Shown here piece by piece: positions 51,013 to 59,560 of a stretch of DNA of 64,000 nt. The stretch covers positions 1,116,001 through 1,180,000 of the forward strand of contig CAXPOZ010000001.1 of assembly GCA_964219355.1 (NCBI GenBank), given 5' to 3'. A model generated the notes under the pieces. The model did no database searches. It saw nothing but the letters and a program-made list of their open reading frames with translations, and was not told the DNA's origin. The DNA comes from Parvularcula sp964219355 (lineage in GTDB: Bacteria > Pseudomonadota > Alphaproteobacteria > Caulobacterales > Parvularculaceae). Each line of letters begins with the position of its first letter. Positions within the stretch are counted from its first letter, which is position 1. Both the position numbers and the translations under genes were made by a program.

Positions 51013-52290
51013 CTACGTATTCATTGAATCGAAGAAGTCCTTGTTGGTCTTCGTCTGACGCAGTTTCTCGAGCAGGAACTCGATCGAATCCATCGGCGTC
51101 ATTGGCGACAGGATACGCCGCAGAACGAAGATCTTGGACAGCTCTTCTTTCGGGATGAGCAGGTCTTCTTTCCGGGTACCGGATTTGGCGATATCGATCG
51201 CCGGGAAGGTCCGTTTGTCCGCAACTTTCCGGTCAAGGACGATTTCCGAGTTACCCGTGCCCTTGAATTCTTCGAAGACGACTTCGTCCATCCGCGAGCC
51301 GGTATCGATCAGCGCCGTTGCGATAATCGTCAGCGAGCCGCCTTCCTCGATATTCCGCGCCGCACCAAAGAACCGCTTCGGACGTTGCAGGGCGTTGGCA
51401 TCGACACCGCCGGTCAGGACCTTGCCGGAGCTGGGTACCACGGTGTTGTAGGCACGGCCCAGACGCGTGATCGAGTCGAGCAGGATGACGACATCGCGGC
51501 CATGTTCGACCAGGCGTTTGGCTTTCTCGATGACCATTTCGGAAACCGCAACGTGGCGCGAGGCGGGTTCGTCAAAGGTCGAGGAGACAACCTCACCATT
51601 CACCGAGCGCTGCATATCCGTCACCTCTTCGGGACGTTCATCGATCAAGAGAACGATGAGATAGCATTCGGGGTGATTGGTCGTGATGGCGTGCGCGATA
51701 TTCTGCAACAGGACGGTTTTACCGGTCCGCGGCGGCGCAACGATCAGCGCCCGCTGGCCCTTGCCGAGCGGCGAGACGATATCGATCACGCGGGTCGAGA
51801 GATCTTTCTTCTTCTCGTCACCGGTGATGACTTCCATGTGGAGTTTCTGATCCGGGTAGAGCGGGGTCAGGTTATCGAAGTGAACCTTGTGCCGGGATTT
51901 CTCCGGGTCCTCAAAATTGACGGTGTTGACCTTGGTCAGGGCGAAGTAACGTTCGCCATCTTTCGGGCTGCGGATTTCACCGGAGATGGTGTCGCCCGTC
52001 TTGAGCGTAAATTTCCGGATCTGCTGCGGCGAGCAGTAAATATCGTCCGGGCCCGCAAGGTAGTTGGCATCCGGTGAGCGCAAGAACCCGAACCCGTCGG
52101 GCAGGATTTCCAGAACGCCCGAGCCGATGATTTCGACTTCCTCTTCCGCCAGCTCCTTCAGGATTGCGAAGAGCAGATCCTGTTTGCGCAGGGCAGAAGC
52201 GTTATCGACCCCGACCTCTTCCGCAAACGAAACGAGGTCTTGGGGTGTCTTTTCCTTGATCTCATCAAGGGTGATTGTATCGGGCAGCAT
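51013..52290 (-). CDS. rho: Transcription termination factor Rho
   Basis: A 425-residue hexameric RNA helicase starting at MLPDTITLDEIKEKTPQDLVSFAEEVG; a longer in-frame start would add a spurious leader. The RNA-binding OB domain (SGVLEILPDGFGFLRSPDANYLAGPDDIYCSPQQIRKF, about 57-94), P-loop IVAPPRTGKTVLL (about 183-195), Walker B VIILLDSITRLGRAYN, the Q-loop and the C-terminal EFLLEKLRQTKTNKDFFDSMN are intact. The gene order hemE-hemJ-rho is typical next to alphaproteobacterial origins. Confidence 0.97.
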   Translation of the reverse strand: MLPDTITLDEIKEKTPQDLVSFAEEVGVDNASALRKQDLLFAILKELAEEEVEIIGSGVLEILPDGFGFLRSPDANYLAGPDDIYCSPQQIRKFTLKTGDTISGEIRSPKDGERYFALTKVNTVNFEDPEKSRHKVHFDNLTPLYPDQKLHMEVITGDEKKKDLSTRVIDIVSPLGKGQRALIVAPPRTGKTVLLQNIAHAITTNHPECYLIVLLIDERPEEVTDMQRSVNGEVVSSTFDEPASRHVAVSEMVIEKAKRLVEHGRDVVILLDSITRLGRAYNTVVPSSGKVLTGGVDANALQRPKRFFGAARNIEEGGSLTIIATALIDTGSRMDEVVFEEFKGTGNSEIVLDRKVADKRTFPAIDIAKSGTRKEDLLIPKEELSKIFVLRRILSPMTPMDSIEFLLEKLRQTKTNKDFFDSMNT

Positions 52291-52428
52291 GGAAAATCCG
52301 GATATAGCGAGAAGGCTCAGCGCAAGCGCCGGCAAGTCAACTCGAATGGGAAAAGCATAGGTGAGAACGGCAGGACGCCGTTCCTATCAGGATATATTTA
52401 GTAGCTCAGCCGGTCAATCCCAAGGGGA

Positions 52429-52869
52429 TCAGCCGGTCGGATTGACCCCGATCACCATGAAAACGACGACGATCATCAGAAGGAAGGGCACTTCATTCAT
52501 AATGCGCCAGAATTTCTCGGTCCGTGGGCGTTCGCCATTCTGAAAGCGTTTGAAGCTCGCGGCATAAAATCCGTGGATCCCGGAAATGCCGATCACGCAG
52601 GCGAGTTTCACGAGAAACCAGATCTGGCTGAGAAGCCCCGGCGCCATCGCAATCATCGTGAGTCCCAGAACCCAAACGCCGATCATCGAGGGATTGATGA
52701 TCCCCTTGAGAAGCCCGCGCTCCATTTTCATGAAATAGGTTTCGGCTTCCCCGCCGGGCTCGGACTGATGGTGGTACACGAACAGTCGCGGCAGATACAT
52801 CATCCCCGCCATCCACGCGATGACGAGAATGAGGTGGAGCGATTTGATCCAGGGATAGAGCGCTTGCAT
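52429..52869 (-). CDS. hemJ: Protoporphyrinogen IX oxidase HemJ
   Basis: A 146-residue membrane protein with four membrane segments that oxidises protoporphyrinogen IX in bacteria lacking HemG or HemY. The conserved His in SLHLILVIAWMAGMMYLPRLFVYH and the segment GFYAASFKRFQNGERPRTEKFWRIMNEVP are diagnostic. It follows hemE after nine bases and is followed by rho after about 138 bases. With hemE and hemH in the same window it gives three late steps of heme synthesis. Confidence 0.93.
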   Translation of the reverse strand: MQALYPWIKSLHLILVIAWMAGMMYLPRLFVYHHQSEPGGEAETYFMKMERGLLKGIINPSMIGVWVLGLTMIAMAPGLLSQIWFLVKLACVIGISGIHGFYAASFKRFQNGERPRTEKFWRIMNEVPFLLMIVVVFMVIGVNPTG

Positions 52870-52878
52870 GCCCGCGCC

Positions 52879-53916
52879 CTAGCGCTCACGGATATGTTTG
52901 ACCAGCGTGGCAACATGTTCCGGCGGGGTCTGCGGGATCAATCCATGTCCGACATTGAAGATGAAGGGCTTGCCGGCGAAGCTGTCGATCAACCTGTCCG
53001 CCGATGAGAACAATGCATCTCCGCCCTCAAGAAGCAGGAGCTGGTCGAGACCGCCCTGCACCGCGCCATACAGGGAAAGGTTCTCAGCCGCCCAATCCCA
53101 CGGAAGACCCGTATCAATCGAGACGGCATCGATTTCTTTCAGTTTCGCGACTTCCGTATAGGCCGGACCAGATCCGCGCGGAAAACCAATCACCGGTATG
53201 CCCGTTTTGGCTTTCACTTCCGCCGCGATCTTGCGGACAGGCTCAACGCAGAGATCGTGGAATAGCGCGGAGGGCAGACCTGCCGCCCAGCTATCAAACA
53301 GCATGACCGCATTTGCTCCTGCTTGGGCCTGCCGGATCAGGTATTCTGCGGTTGCCGAGGCGATGAGATCGATCAGCGCCGCCATTTCGTCAGGCGACTG
53401 ATAAGCCGTCATCCGAAGGGCCGATGGATCCTTCACGCCCTGACCGGCCAGCATATAGGTCGCAACGGTCCAGGGAGCCCCTGCGAAGCCGATCAACGCC
53501 TTTTCCGGAGGTAGGGCCGCCCGAACTTGAGAGACCGTCTCATAGACCGGCGAGAGCGTTTTATGGATGTCTTCGCCCGAAAGTTTTCCGGCTGCGGACA
53601 TGTCATCTTTGAGAACCGGCTCCAGCCTCGGCCCTTCGCCCTGTTCAAACCAGAGCTTCATGCCCAATGCCTGAGGGATCAGCAGGATGTCAGCAAAAAG
53701 GATGGCCGCATCGAGATCAAAGCGTTCTATAGGCTGAAGGGTGACCCGAGCGGCTTTGTCAGGATTGTAGCAGAGATCCAGAAAACCTCCTGCTTCCTCC
53801 CGCACGGCCCTGTACTCTGGAAGATAGCGGCCAGCCTGCCGCATGAACCAGATAGGGGGAATTGAGAGGGGCTCACCTCTCAGCACACGCATGAATTTTG
53901 AATTCTCTTGAGACAT
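52879..53916 (-). CDS. hemE: Uroporphyrinogen decarboxylase
   Basis: Converts uroporphyrinogen III to coproporphyrinogen III. At 345 residues it has the signature IPPIWFMRQAGRYLPEYRAVREEAG near the N-terminus, ILFADILLIPQALGM with the catalytic Asp, GFAGAPWTVATYMLAGQG, FDSWAAGL and the C-terminal FNVGHGLIPQTPPEHV. Its ATG is at the left edge of the putative replication origin. In Caulobacter the hemE promoter region is part of the origin, so replication and heme gene transcription may be coupled here as well. Confidence 0.97.
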   Translation of the reverse strand: MSQENSKFMRVLRGEPLSIPPIWFMRQAGRYLPEYRAVREEAGGFLDLCYNPDKAARVTLQPIERFDLDAAILFADILLIPQALGMKLWFEQGEGPRLEPVLKDDMSAAGKLSGEDIHKTLSPVYETVSQVRAALPPEKALIGFAGAPWTVATYMLAGQGVKDPSALRMTAYQSPDEMAALIDLIASATAEYLIRQAQAGANAVMLFDSWAAGLPSALFHDLCVEPVRKIAAEVKAKTGIPVIGFPRGSGPAYTEVAKLKEIDAVSIDTGLPWDWAAENLSLYGAVQGGLDQLLLLEGGDALFSSADRLIDSFAGKPFIFNVGHGLIPQTPPEHVATLVKHIRER

Positions 53917-53957
53917 ACCGGTAGCGCTTATCTGAAATGAAGTATGAGTCCTATAGG

Positions 53958-53966
53958 GGTGGATAA
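53958..53966 (-). promoter_or_regulatory. DnaA box candidate (TTATCCACC)
   Basis: Matches the consensus TTATCCACA at eight of nine positions. A second, poorer copy (ATATCCACT) abuts it at 53967-53975 in the same orientation. Confidence 0.65.
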
Positions 53967-54067
53967 AGTGGATATCGCACTTAGTGCGTGTTTATCGACT
54001 CGGCTTTTCCCCAGAGAGGATGTTTTTCGACTCCGCGATTTTCCGTCTTGACTACCGCGGTATGACT

Positions 54068-54082
54068 TTAATGTTTCGTTAA
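54068..54082. promoter_or_regulatory. CtrA binding site candidate (TTAA-N7-TTAA)
   Basis: TTAATGTTTCGTTAA is an exact match to the full CtrA recognition sequence. A degenerate version, TTAG-N7-TTAT at 53981-53995, overlaps a DnaA-like site. In Caulobacter such boxes inside Cori let phosphorylated CtrA block initiation. Confidence 0.7.
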
Positions 54083-54196
54083 GCAACCGGTCATCTTTCT
54101 CATGGATATCCCCAGCCGGGGATAATGCGCAACTTTTGCATATGGGCCGGGGATGGCCGTGGTACTCCCGGCATAAACTCGGTAGGAACCGCCGAA

Positions 54197-54205
54197 TGTT
54201 GATAA
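54197..54205 (-). promoter_or_regulatory. DnaA box candidate (TTATCAACA)
   Basis: Matches the consensus TTATCCACA at eight of nine positions, near the ppsR end of the putative origin. Confidence 0.6.
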
Positions 54206-54242
54206 TGGCGATGGCAATTTTCCGGCCGGAAAGCACGACAGG

Positions 54243-55109
54243 ATGAGCAGTGTGACTCCCGCCCAGCGCATACGTGCGACGACCTGGTTTCATGTCCATC
54301 TTGTCTCCGACTCGACGGGCGAGACGCTCAGCACCATGCTGAAATCAACCGCTGCCCGGTTCGAGCGGGCCAAACCCCTCGAACATGTGGCCTCTCTTGT
54401 GCGGTCGAATGCCCAGCTCGACAAGGTTCTCGCGCGGATCGAACAAGCGCCGGGCCTTGTCATGTATACGATCGTCGATCGCCAGATGCGCCGCCGCCTT
54501 GAAGTGAAATGCGCCGAGCTGCAGGTACCGGCGATCCCGGTGCTCGATCCATTGCTCAATGCGTTTGCGGATTATCTCGGTCTCGAACAGACGATGCAGA
54601 CCGGCGCGCAGCATGAGCTTGATGATGATTATTTCCGCCGTATCGCAGCCATCGATTACACGATGGCGCATGATGACGGGCAGATGACCTGGGATCTCGA
54701 AAGCGCGGATGTTGTTCTCGTTGGCGTCAGCCGGACGTCAAAGACGCCTACCTGCATGTATCTGGCTCACCGTGGGGTGAAAGCCGCCAACGTGCCGCTG
54801 GTGCCGACCAGCGATCCGCCCCCGGAACTTGCCCAATTGCGAAAGCCTCTTGTGGTGGGTCTGACCGCCAGCCCGACGCGGCTCTCCCAGATCCGGCGGA
54901 CGCGGCTGACGAACCTTGCCGCCAATCAGGATGCCGCGACCTATTCGGATGAGGATCAGGTCAAAGACGAGGTGACCAAGGCCAAGCGCTACTTTGCCAA
55001 GAATGGCTGGCCGACCATCGATGTCACCCGCCGCTCGGTCGAAGAAACCGCCGCGAAAGTCCTCACCCTGATGAGCGCCCGGCAGGGCGGGGATATCAGC
55101 CAGGGATGA
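54243..55109 (+). CDS. ppsR: Pyruvate,phosphate dikinase / PEP synthase regulatory protein (DUF299)
   Basis: A 288-residue bifunctional kinase/phosphorylase of the DUF299 family that switches PPDK or PEP synthase on and off by threonine phosphorylation. The N-terminal HVHLVSDSTGETLSTM, the P-loop LVGVSRTSKTPTCMYLAHRG (about residues 158-177) and the C-terminal GWPTIDVTRRSVEETAAKVL are diagnostic. The gene is the DUF299 member that flanks the origin opposite hemE in Caulobacter and Rickettsia. It overlaps maf by four bases. The target enzyme is not in this window. Confidence 0.93.
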   Translation: MSSVTPAQRIRATTWFHVHLVSDSTGETLSTMLKSTAARFERAKPLEHVASLVRSNAQLDKVLARIEQAPGLVMYTIVDRQMRRRLEVKCAELQVPAIPVLDPLLNAFADYLGLEQTMQTGAQHELDDDYFRRIAAIDYTMAHDDGQMTWDLESADVVLVGVSRTSKTPTCMYLAHRGVKAANVPLVPTSDPPPELAQLRKPLVVGLTASPTRLSQIRRTRLTNLAANQDAATYSDEDQVKDEVTKAKRYFAKNGWPTIDVTRRSVEETAAKVLTLMSARQGGDISQG

Positions 55110-55696
55110 GCCTCGTTCTTGCCTCCCGCTCTGCGTCCCGGCGCGCGCTGCTCGATGGCGCGGGGATTCAATACGATGCGCGGCCCGCCGATATTGATGA
55201 GGGCGTGGTCAAGGCGCGCGAGCTCCTTCGCGGGAAAACGCCGGCGGAAATCGCCCTGATCCTCGCCGAGGAAAAGGCGCTGGCCTGCGCAGCATCAGCG
55301 GATGAATTCGTCATCGGCGCTGATCAGGTCATGGAGTTCGATGGCGAGCTTTATGACAAGCCGGTCTCGCTGGAAGAGGCGGGCGACCGGCTCTTCGAGA
55401 TGGCCGGAAAAATCCATTATCTTCGCTCCGGGCTGGTCCTCGCGAAGGATGGCGAGATCATCTGGCGGCATCGCGGCTCCGCATCTCTCACCATGCGAAA
55501 GACCAGCCGAGATGCGATTGCTTCCTATCTCGAAACGGTCGGCGAGCGAGTGCTGGCAACTGTCGGGGCCTATGAGCTGGAAGGCGAGGGCGTCCGGCTG
55601 TTTGAGAATATCGAAGGCGATTATTTCACTATTCTCGGCCTGCCGCTGATGCCTCTATTGGCCGAGCTCCGCGCGCGCGAGGTGCTGGCATGGTGA
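55106..55696 (+). CDS. maf: Maf-like nucleoside triphosphate pyrophosphatase
   Basis: A 196-residue house-cleaning pyrophosphatase acting on dTTP/UTP or modified nucleotides. The N-terminal VLASRSASRRALLDGAGI contains the phosphate-binding SxSxxR, and EFVIGADQVMEFDGELYDKP has the active-site acid and lysine. Its start overlaps ppsR, and it overlaps aroE by seven bases. The order ppsR-maf-aroE-coaE-dnaQ is conserved to the right of alphaproteobacterial origins. Which Maf subfamily it belongs to is not decided here. Confidence 0.92.
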   Translation: MSLVLASRSASRRALLDGAGIQYDARPADIDEGVVKARELLRGKTPAEIALILAEEKALACAASADEFVIGADQVMEFDGELYDKPVSLEEAGDRLFEMAGKIHYLRSGLVLAKDGEIIWRHRGSASLTMRKTSRDAIASYLETVGERVLATVGAYELEGEGVRLFENIEGDYFTILGLPLMPLLAELRAREVLAW

Positions 55697-56508
55697 TGCG
55701 TCACGTTGCCGTGATCGGCCACCCGATAGGTCAGTCAAAATCCCCTGCGCTTCATACAAGATGGATAAAGGCGCATGGGGTTGAGGCGGACTACACTGCC
55801 ATCGACGGCAAGGATGAGGACAGCTTCAGAGAGTTGATCCGCACCCTGCCGGAAAAAGGCTATGCCGGGGTCAATGTGACGATCCCGTTCAAGCAGCTTG
55901 CTTTTGAGCTCTGCGATGAGCGGACCGAACGGGCCGAATCCGTGGGCACGGCGAACCTTCTTGTTTTCCACGATGGTAAAGTTATCGGCGACAATACGGA
56001 TATTGCGGGATTCCGCGCGGCGCTTTCCTCAATGGCGCTGGATCCCGCGCCTCGCACAGCGCGCATCATCGGGGCCGGAGGCGCGGCCCCTGCGATCATC
56101 GTGGCGCTCAAAGAGTCAGGGCTTGAGCGCATCGAGATCACCAACAGGACGGCCTCGAAAGCCATAGAATTGGCGGAGCGTTTCGAGATCAAACCCATCG
56201 GCTGGGCGGCCCGGGACACAAAACTCGGTGAGATTGATCTTCTGATCAACACGACCTCGCTCGGCATGGAGGGCCAACCGCCGCTCGATATGTTTGTCGG
56301 CAGCTTGCCGCCCCATGCCGCGGTGATCGACATCATCACCACCCCGCGCGAAACCGACCTCTTGCTAGGCGCGCGGGAGAGGGGCCAGAAAACCATGAAC
56401 GGCCTACCCATGCTGGTGCATCAGGCCGTGCCGAGTTTTGAAGCCTGGTTCGGCATCCGCCCGGATGATGAGCCGGCAGCGATAGAGTTTCTTGAGGGAC
56501 TGAAATGA
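55690..56508 (+). CDS. aroE: Shikimate dehydrogenase
   Basis: Reduces 3-dehydroshikimate with NADPH. At 272 residues it shows VIGHPIGQSKSPALHTRWI at the N-terminus, the catalytic lysine in GVNVTIPFKQLA (about residue 67), GDNTDIAGF, the nucleotide loop IIGAGGAAPAI (about 118-128) and TTSLGMEGQPP. It supplies the aromatic pathway, whose tyrosine and tryptophan branches (tyrA, trpFBA) are also in this window. It overlaps coaE by four bases. Confidence 0.96.
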   Translation: MVMRHVAVIGHPIGQSKSPALHTRWIKAHGVEADYTAIDGKDEDSFRELIRTLPEKGYAGVNVTIPFKQLAFELCDERTERAESVGTANLLVFHDGKVIGDNTDIAGFRAALSSMALDPAPRTARIIGAGGAAPAIIVALKESGLERIEITNRTASKAIELAERFEIKPIGWAARDTKLGEIDLLINTTSLGMEGQPPLDMFVGSLPPHAAVIDIITTPRETDLLLGARERGQKTMNGLPMLVHQAVPSFEAWFGIRPDDEPAAIEFLEGLK

Positions 56509-57119
56509 TCACGATCGGACTGACGGGCGGCATCGGGATGGGCAAGACCACGACCGCGGCCCTTTTCGAAGGCGAAGGGATTCCGGTCTGGGATGCCGAT
56601 AAGGCCGTCCACAGACTATATTCCCCGCGGGGGTTTGGCGTGGCGCCGATCCTTGAGCGGTTTCCGGGGGTCGGCGGACCACTCGGCGGGATCAACCGCG
56701 CGCTTCTCGCCGAGGCAGTGCTCGGCAAACCGGCAGAACTCAAAGCTCTTGAAGAGATCGTTCATCCACTTGTGGCCGCCGATCAGCGGGGGTTTCTCGA
56801 GGCGCAGGAAAGGGCCGGCGCGGAAATCGTGCTGCTCGATATCCCGCTCCTCCTTGAGAACAATCCTGACCGGTCCGAAGGCATTGTCGTTGTCTGCTCT
56901 GCACCTGAGGATGTACGCAAAGCGCGGGTATTAGCGCGGCCCGGCATGACAGAAGAAAAATATGCCGCGATCCTCTCCGCACAGATGCCGGAAGAGGAGA
57001 AACTCAAACTCGCGGACTATATCGTCCCCACTGGGGAAGGCTTTGAGGTTGCTCGGGAAAAGGTCCGGGAAATCCTTGCCGATATCCGTGCCAAGGCCCT
57101 CGACGCTGGCGGCAAATAG
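56505..57119 (+). CDS. coaE: Dephospho-CoA kinase
   Basis: Phosphorylates dephospho-CoA in the last step of coenzyme A synthesis. A 204-residue P-loop kinase with GLTGGIGMGKTTTAALFEGEGIPVWDADKAVH at the N-terminus (P-loop about residues 8-15 and the DAD acid motif), HPLVAADQ, VLLDIPLLLENN and a C-terminal lid region (ARPGMTEEKYAAILSAQMPEEEKLKLADYIV). Complete. Confidence 0.96.
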   Translation: MITIGLTGGIGMGKTTTAALFEGEGIPVWDADKAVHRLYSPRGFGVAPILERFPGVGGPLGGINRALLAEAVLGKPAELKALEEIVHPLVAADQRGFLEAQERAGAEIVLLDIPLLLENNPDRSEGIVVVCSAPEDVRKARVLARPGMTEEKYAAILSAQMPEEEKLKLADYIVPTGEGFEVAREKVREILADIRAKALDAGGK

Positions 57120-57133
57120 CCTCAAGACTGAGC

Positions 57134-57841
57134 ATGCGTCAAATTATATTCGATACCGAAACGACTGGTTTCGAACCCCATAAGGGCCACCGGCTGGTCG
57201 AAATCGGCGCCGTTGAGATGGTCAATGGCGCACTCACGGGGAAGAAATTCCACGTCTATATCAACCCTGAACGGGACATGCCCAAAGAGGCCTATGCGGT
57301 CCACAAGCTGTCCTCGGAGTTCCTTGCCGACAAGCCGGTCTTCAGCGATCCGAGCATCGCGCAGGCGTTTCTGGACTTTGCCGGAGACGGCGTGCTGGTC
57401 GCGCATAACGCACCCTTCGACTGCGGCTTCATGAAACATCATCTGGAGGAGATCGGCCTGCCCTGGCGCTGGACCGAAGCCGATCAGGTGATCGACACGG
57501 TGAAGATCGCGCGCAAGCGGTTCCCCGGCTCGCCCGCTTCGCTTGATGCGCTCTGCTCGCGTTTCGGGATCGATCTTTCCCAGCGGGAATCACAAGGCCA
57601 CGGCGCGCTCCTCGATGCGCGGCTGCTGGCGGAAGTCTATGTCGAGCTGACGGGCGGCGCGCAGTCTGGCTTCTCCTTCGGGCGGCGCGGCAGCGGGGAG
57701 AATGGCTCGGACGATGAGAACCGGCCAACCCCGGTGCGCGACGGTCCACGCCCGGTCCTCCTCACTGAGGAAGAAAAAGCGGCGCATACGGCCTTTTTAT
57801 CAGATGGGGTGAGTGAGCCGATCTGGGCGAAGCTCAGCTGA
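57134..57841 (+). CDS. dnaQ: DNA polymerase III epsilon subunit (3'-5' exonuclease)
   Basis: A 235-residue proofreading exonuclease. Exo I is FDTETTGFEPHKGHRLVEIGAVEM (Asp7 and Glu9), Exo II lies in VLVAHNAPFDCGFMKHHLEEIGLP, and Exo III is SQGHGALLDARLLAEVYVELTGG, with the DnaQ-type HGALLDA. The C-terminal 60 residues form the linker and polymerase-binding tail. The last eight bases overlap the convergent DUF1674 gene. Confidence 0.95.
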   Translation: MRQIIFDTETTGFEPHKGHRLVEIGAVEMVNGALTGKKFHVYINPERDMPKEAYAVHKLSSEFLADKPVFSDPSIAQAFLDFAGDGVLVAHNAPFDCGFMKHHLEEIGLPWRWTEADQVIDTVKIARKRFPGSPASLDALCSRFGIDLSQRESQGHGALLDARLLAEVYVELTGGAQSGFSFGRRGSGENGSDDENRPTPVRDGPRPVLLTEEEKAAHTAFLSDGVSEPIWAKLS

Positions 57842-58070
57842 AATCGACGGCGCGGCCGGCCTTTTCCCAGTCGCCATAGCGGGTCGGATTGGTCGTCCGG
57901 TCCGCTCCGCCAATTTCCTTCTCAGCGTCCTCAAGCGCGATCTGCTCGCGGCGCTCTTTGGCTTCGCGGAGGATACCGATCTCCATCTCCGACAGCTCGC
58001 GGCCATTCACGATCATCGGAATGCCGTCTTCAGTCATCGGGACTGGGTCGTCAGATGGCGTATCGGTCAC
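57834..58070 (-). CDS. DUF1674 / SDHAF4-like protein
   Basis: A 78-residue protein whose C-terminus KEIGGADRTTNPTRYGDWEKAGRAVDFS is the DUF1674 signature. Its eukaryotic relative SDHAF4 helps assemble succinate dehydrogenase by binding the flavinated SdhA subunit. The N-terminal two-thirds are acidic and probably disordered. It is a single minus-strand gene between dnaQ and htpX; no sdh genes are in the window. An assembly role is inferred from the family. Confidence 0.85.
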   Translation of the reverse strand: MTDTPSDDPVPMTEDGIPMIVNGRELSEMEIGILREAKERREQIALEDAEKEIGGADRTTNPTRYGDWEKAGRAVDFS

Positions 58071-58142
58071 TGGCAGCTCCTTTCTCCTCTACCTATCTCT
58101 CATCCCAAGAGTTTCAACCAGTCTATCAAGGGCCTTATTCCG

Positions 58143-59045
58143 ATGAATTCATCATTGCGCACTTTCATGCTGATCGCGGCCATCACGGGGCTGTTCGGTG
58201 TCATCGGCCTCTTGTTAGGCGGGGCAACGGGCATGGTAATCGCACTTGCTTTCGCAGGCGTAATGAACTTCATCAGCTACTGGAACGCCGACAAGATCGT
58301 CCTCAAAATGTATAATGCGCGTCAGGTCGACCCCGATACGCGGGAGATCAAGCTGCGGCGTTATGCCGAGGGTGTTGTCGGCCTCGCGGGCCGGGCCGGC
58401 ATGCCGGTGCCAAAAATCTACGTCATCGAGAACCCCCAGCCCAATGCCTTTGCGACCGGCCGGAACCCGGAGAACGCGGCCGTCGCGGCTACCACCGGCC
58501 TTCTTAACATGCTGACCGAGGAAGAAGTCATGGGCGTCATGGCGCATGAGCTGGCGCATGTGAAAAACCGTGACACCCTGACCATGACGGTGACGGCGAC
58601 ACTCGCCGGGGCGATCACGGCGCTCGCCAATTTTGCGATCTTCTTTGGCGGCAACCGGAACAGCGCCGGCGGGATGATCCAGACGATTGCGATCATGATC
58701 TTCGCGCCCTTGGCCGCGAGCCTCGTGCAGATGGCGATCAGCCGGACGCGGGAATATGAGGCAGACAGGATCGGCGCGGAAATCTGCGGCAACCCGATCT
58801 GGCTTGCCTCGGCGCTGGCGAAGATCTCGAATGGCGTCGCGCGGATCCCGAATGTGACGGCGGAGCGTCACCCAGCTTCCGGTCAGATGATGATCATCAA
58901 TCCGCTGTCAGGGCGCGGGGCGGATAACCTTTTCTCGACGCACCCTGCGACCCAGAACCGGATTGATCGGCTGGTCGAGATGTCGGGTGGCCGTGCGCCG
59001 GAACGCCCGTCAGAGCCTGCCCGCCCCTCAGGCCCCTGGGGGTGA
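58143..59045 (+). CDS. htpX: Membrane zinc protease HtpX
   Basis: A 300-residue M48 metalloprotease in the inner membrane for quality control of membrane proteins. Starting at MNSSLRTFMLIAAITG it has two N-terminal membrane segments (about residues 7-24 and 29-46), the catalytic HELAHVKNRD (about 135-144), two further hydrophobic segments and the third zinc ligand in REYEADRIGAE. A longer in-frame start reaches back over the DUF1674 gene and is rejected. The stop is inside the end of the convergent DUF4282 gene. Confidence 0.95.
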   Translation: MNSSLRTFMLIAAITGLFGVIGLLLGGATGMVIALAFAGVMNFISYWNADKIVLKMYNARQVDPDTREIKLRRYAEGVVGLAGRAGMPVPKIYVIENPQPNAFATGRNPENAAVAATTGLLNMLTEEEVMGVMAHELAHVKNRDTLTMTVTATLAGAITALANFAIFFGGNRNSAGGMIQTIAIMIFAPLAASLVQMAISRTREYEADRIGAEICGNPIWLASALAKISNGVARIPNVTAERHPASGQMMIINPLSGRGADNLFSTHPATQNRIDRLVEMSGGRAPERPSEPARPSGPWG

Positions 59046-59465
59046 GGTCTCGTCCTTTGACGCGTCGCCATCATCATCCGTAGACGGCTGGTCTTCTGAT
59101 GCCTCGGCCTCAGGCGCAGGGGTGATGATCGGCGCGGCAGATTTGGGGCTGTCGGGTTGGGCCCCCGGTTCCGGGGTCAGGCCGGCTTCAAACCCATCCT
59201 GCATCCCGCCAGCTGTTTGCAGGTGATCATCGATCGACAGGACGGCCATCAGAAATTCGGCGAGGATGCGTAAGACCAGCACCCAGAGCAGGAATTTGAA
59301 CGGGACCAGCAGGAACTCGCCAATATCGAGATGAATGAGATGCCCCACCAGATGAAACAGGTGGATGACGACGATATAGAAGAGCGAGACGAAATAGGCG
59401 AATTTGACGAGGCCCCGGCCGAGATGTTCGTCAAAGCTCAAAAAGCGGCCGATGAGATCGGACAT
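59028..59465 (-). CDS. DUF4282-containing membrane protein
   Basis: A 145-residue protein with two membrane segments in the first half (about residues 20-42 and 50-74) and the DUF4282-like pattern FLSFDEHLGRGLVKFAYFVSLFYIVVI ... FLLVPFKFLLWVLVLRILAEFLMAVLSIDDHL. The C-terminal 60 residues are acidic, rich in Pro, Ala and Asp and disordered. The 3' end overlaps htpX by 18 bases. The function is unknown. Confidence 0.75.
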   Translation of the reverse strand: MSDLIGRFLSFDEHLGRGLVKFAYFVSLFYIVVIHLFHLVGHLIHLDIGEFLLVPFKFLLWVLVLRILAEFLMAVLSIDDHLQTAGGMQDGFEAGLTPEPGAQPDSPKSAAPIITPAPEAEASEDQPSTDDDGDASKDETSPPGA

Positions 59466-59560
59466 TGCTGCTCTCCCGTTTGGCGCCCCTGCCGCAATCA
59501 GGGCTAACGCGCTTGCCGCAGGACGGCAAGGCGCGGGCTGCCCTTGGATTAATGGGCTCT

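Larger units (their letters stand above)
53917..54242. other. Putative chromosomal replication origin (oriC/Cori type)
   Basis: A 326-base non-coding gap between divergent hemE and ppsR, the position of Cori in Caulobacter. By hand count it has 164 G+C, about half, which is low for this window. It contains TTATCCACC (minus, 53966-53958) and TTATCAACA (minus, 54205-54197), each one mismatch from the DnaA box; weaker sites at 53967-53975 and 53992-54000; the inverted repeat TATCCCC-AGCC-GGGGATA (54107-54124); GANTC sites at 53946, 53997 and 54029; and a CtrA-type box at 54068. Gene strand flips here. The assignment is by synteny and motif content. Confidence 0.8.
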
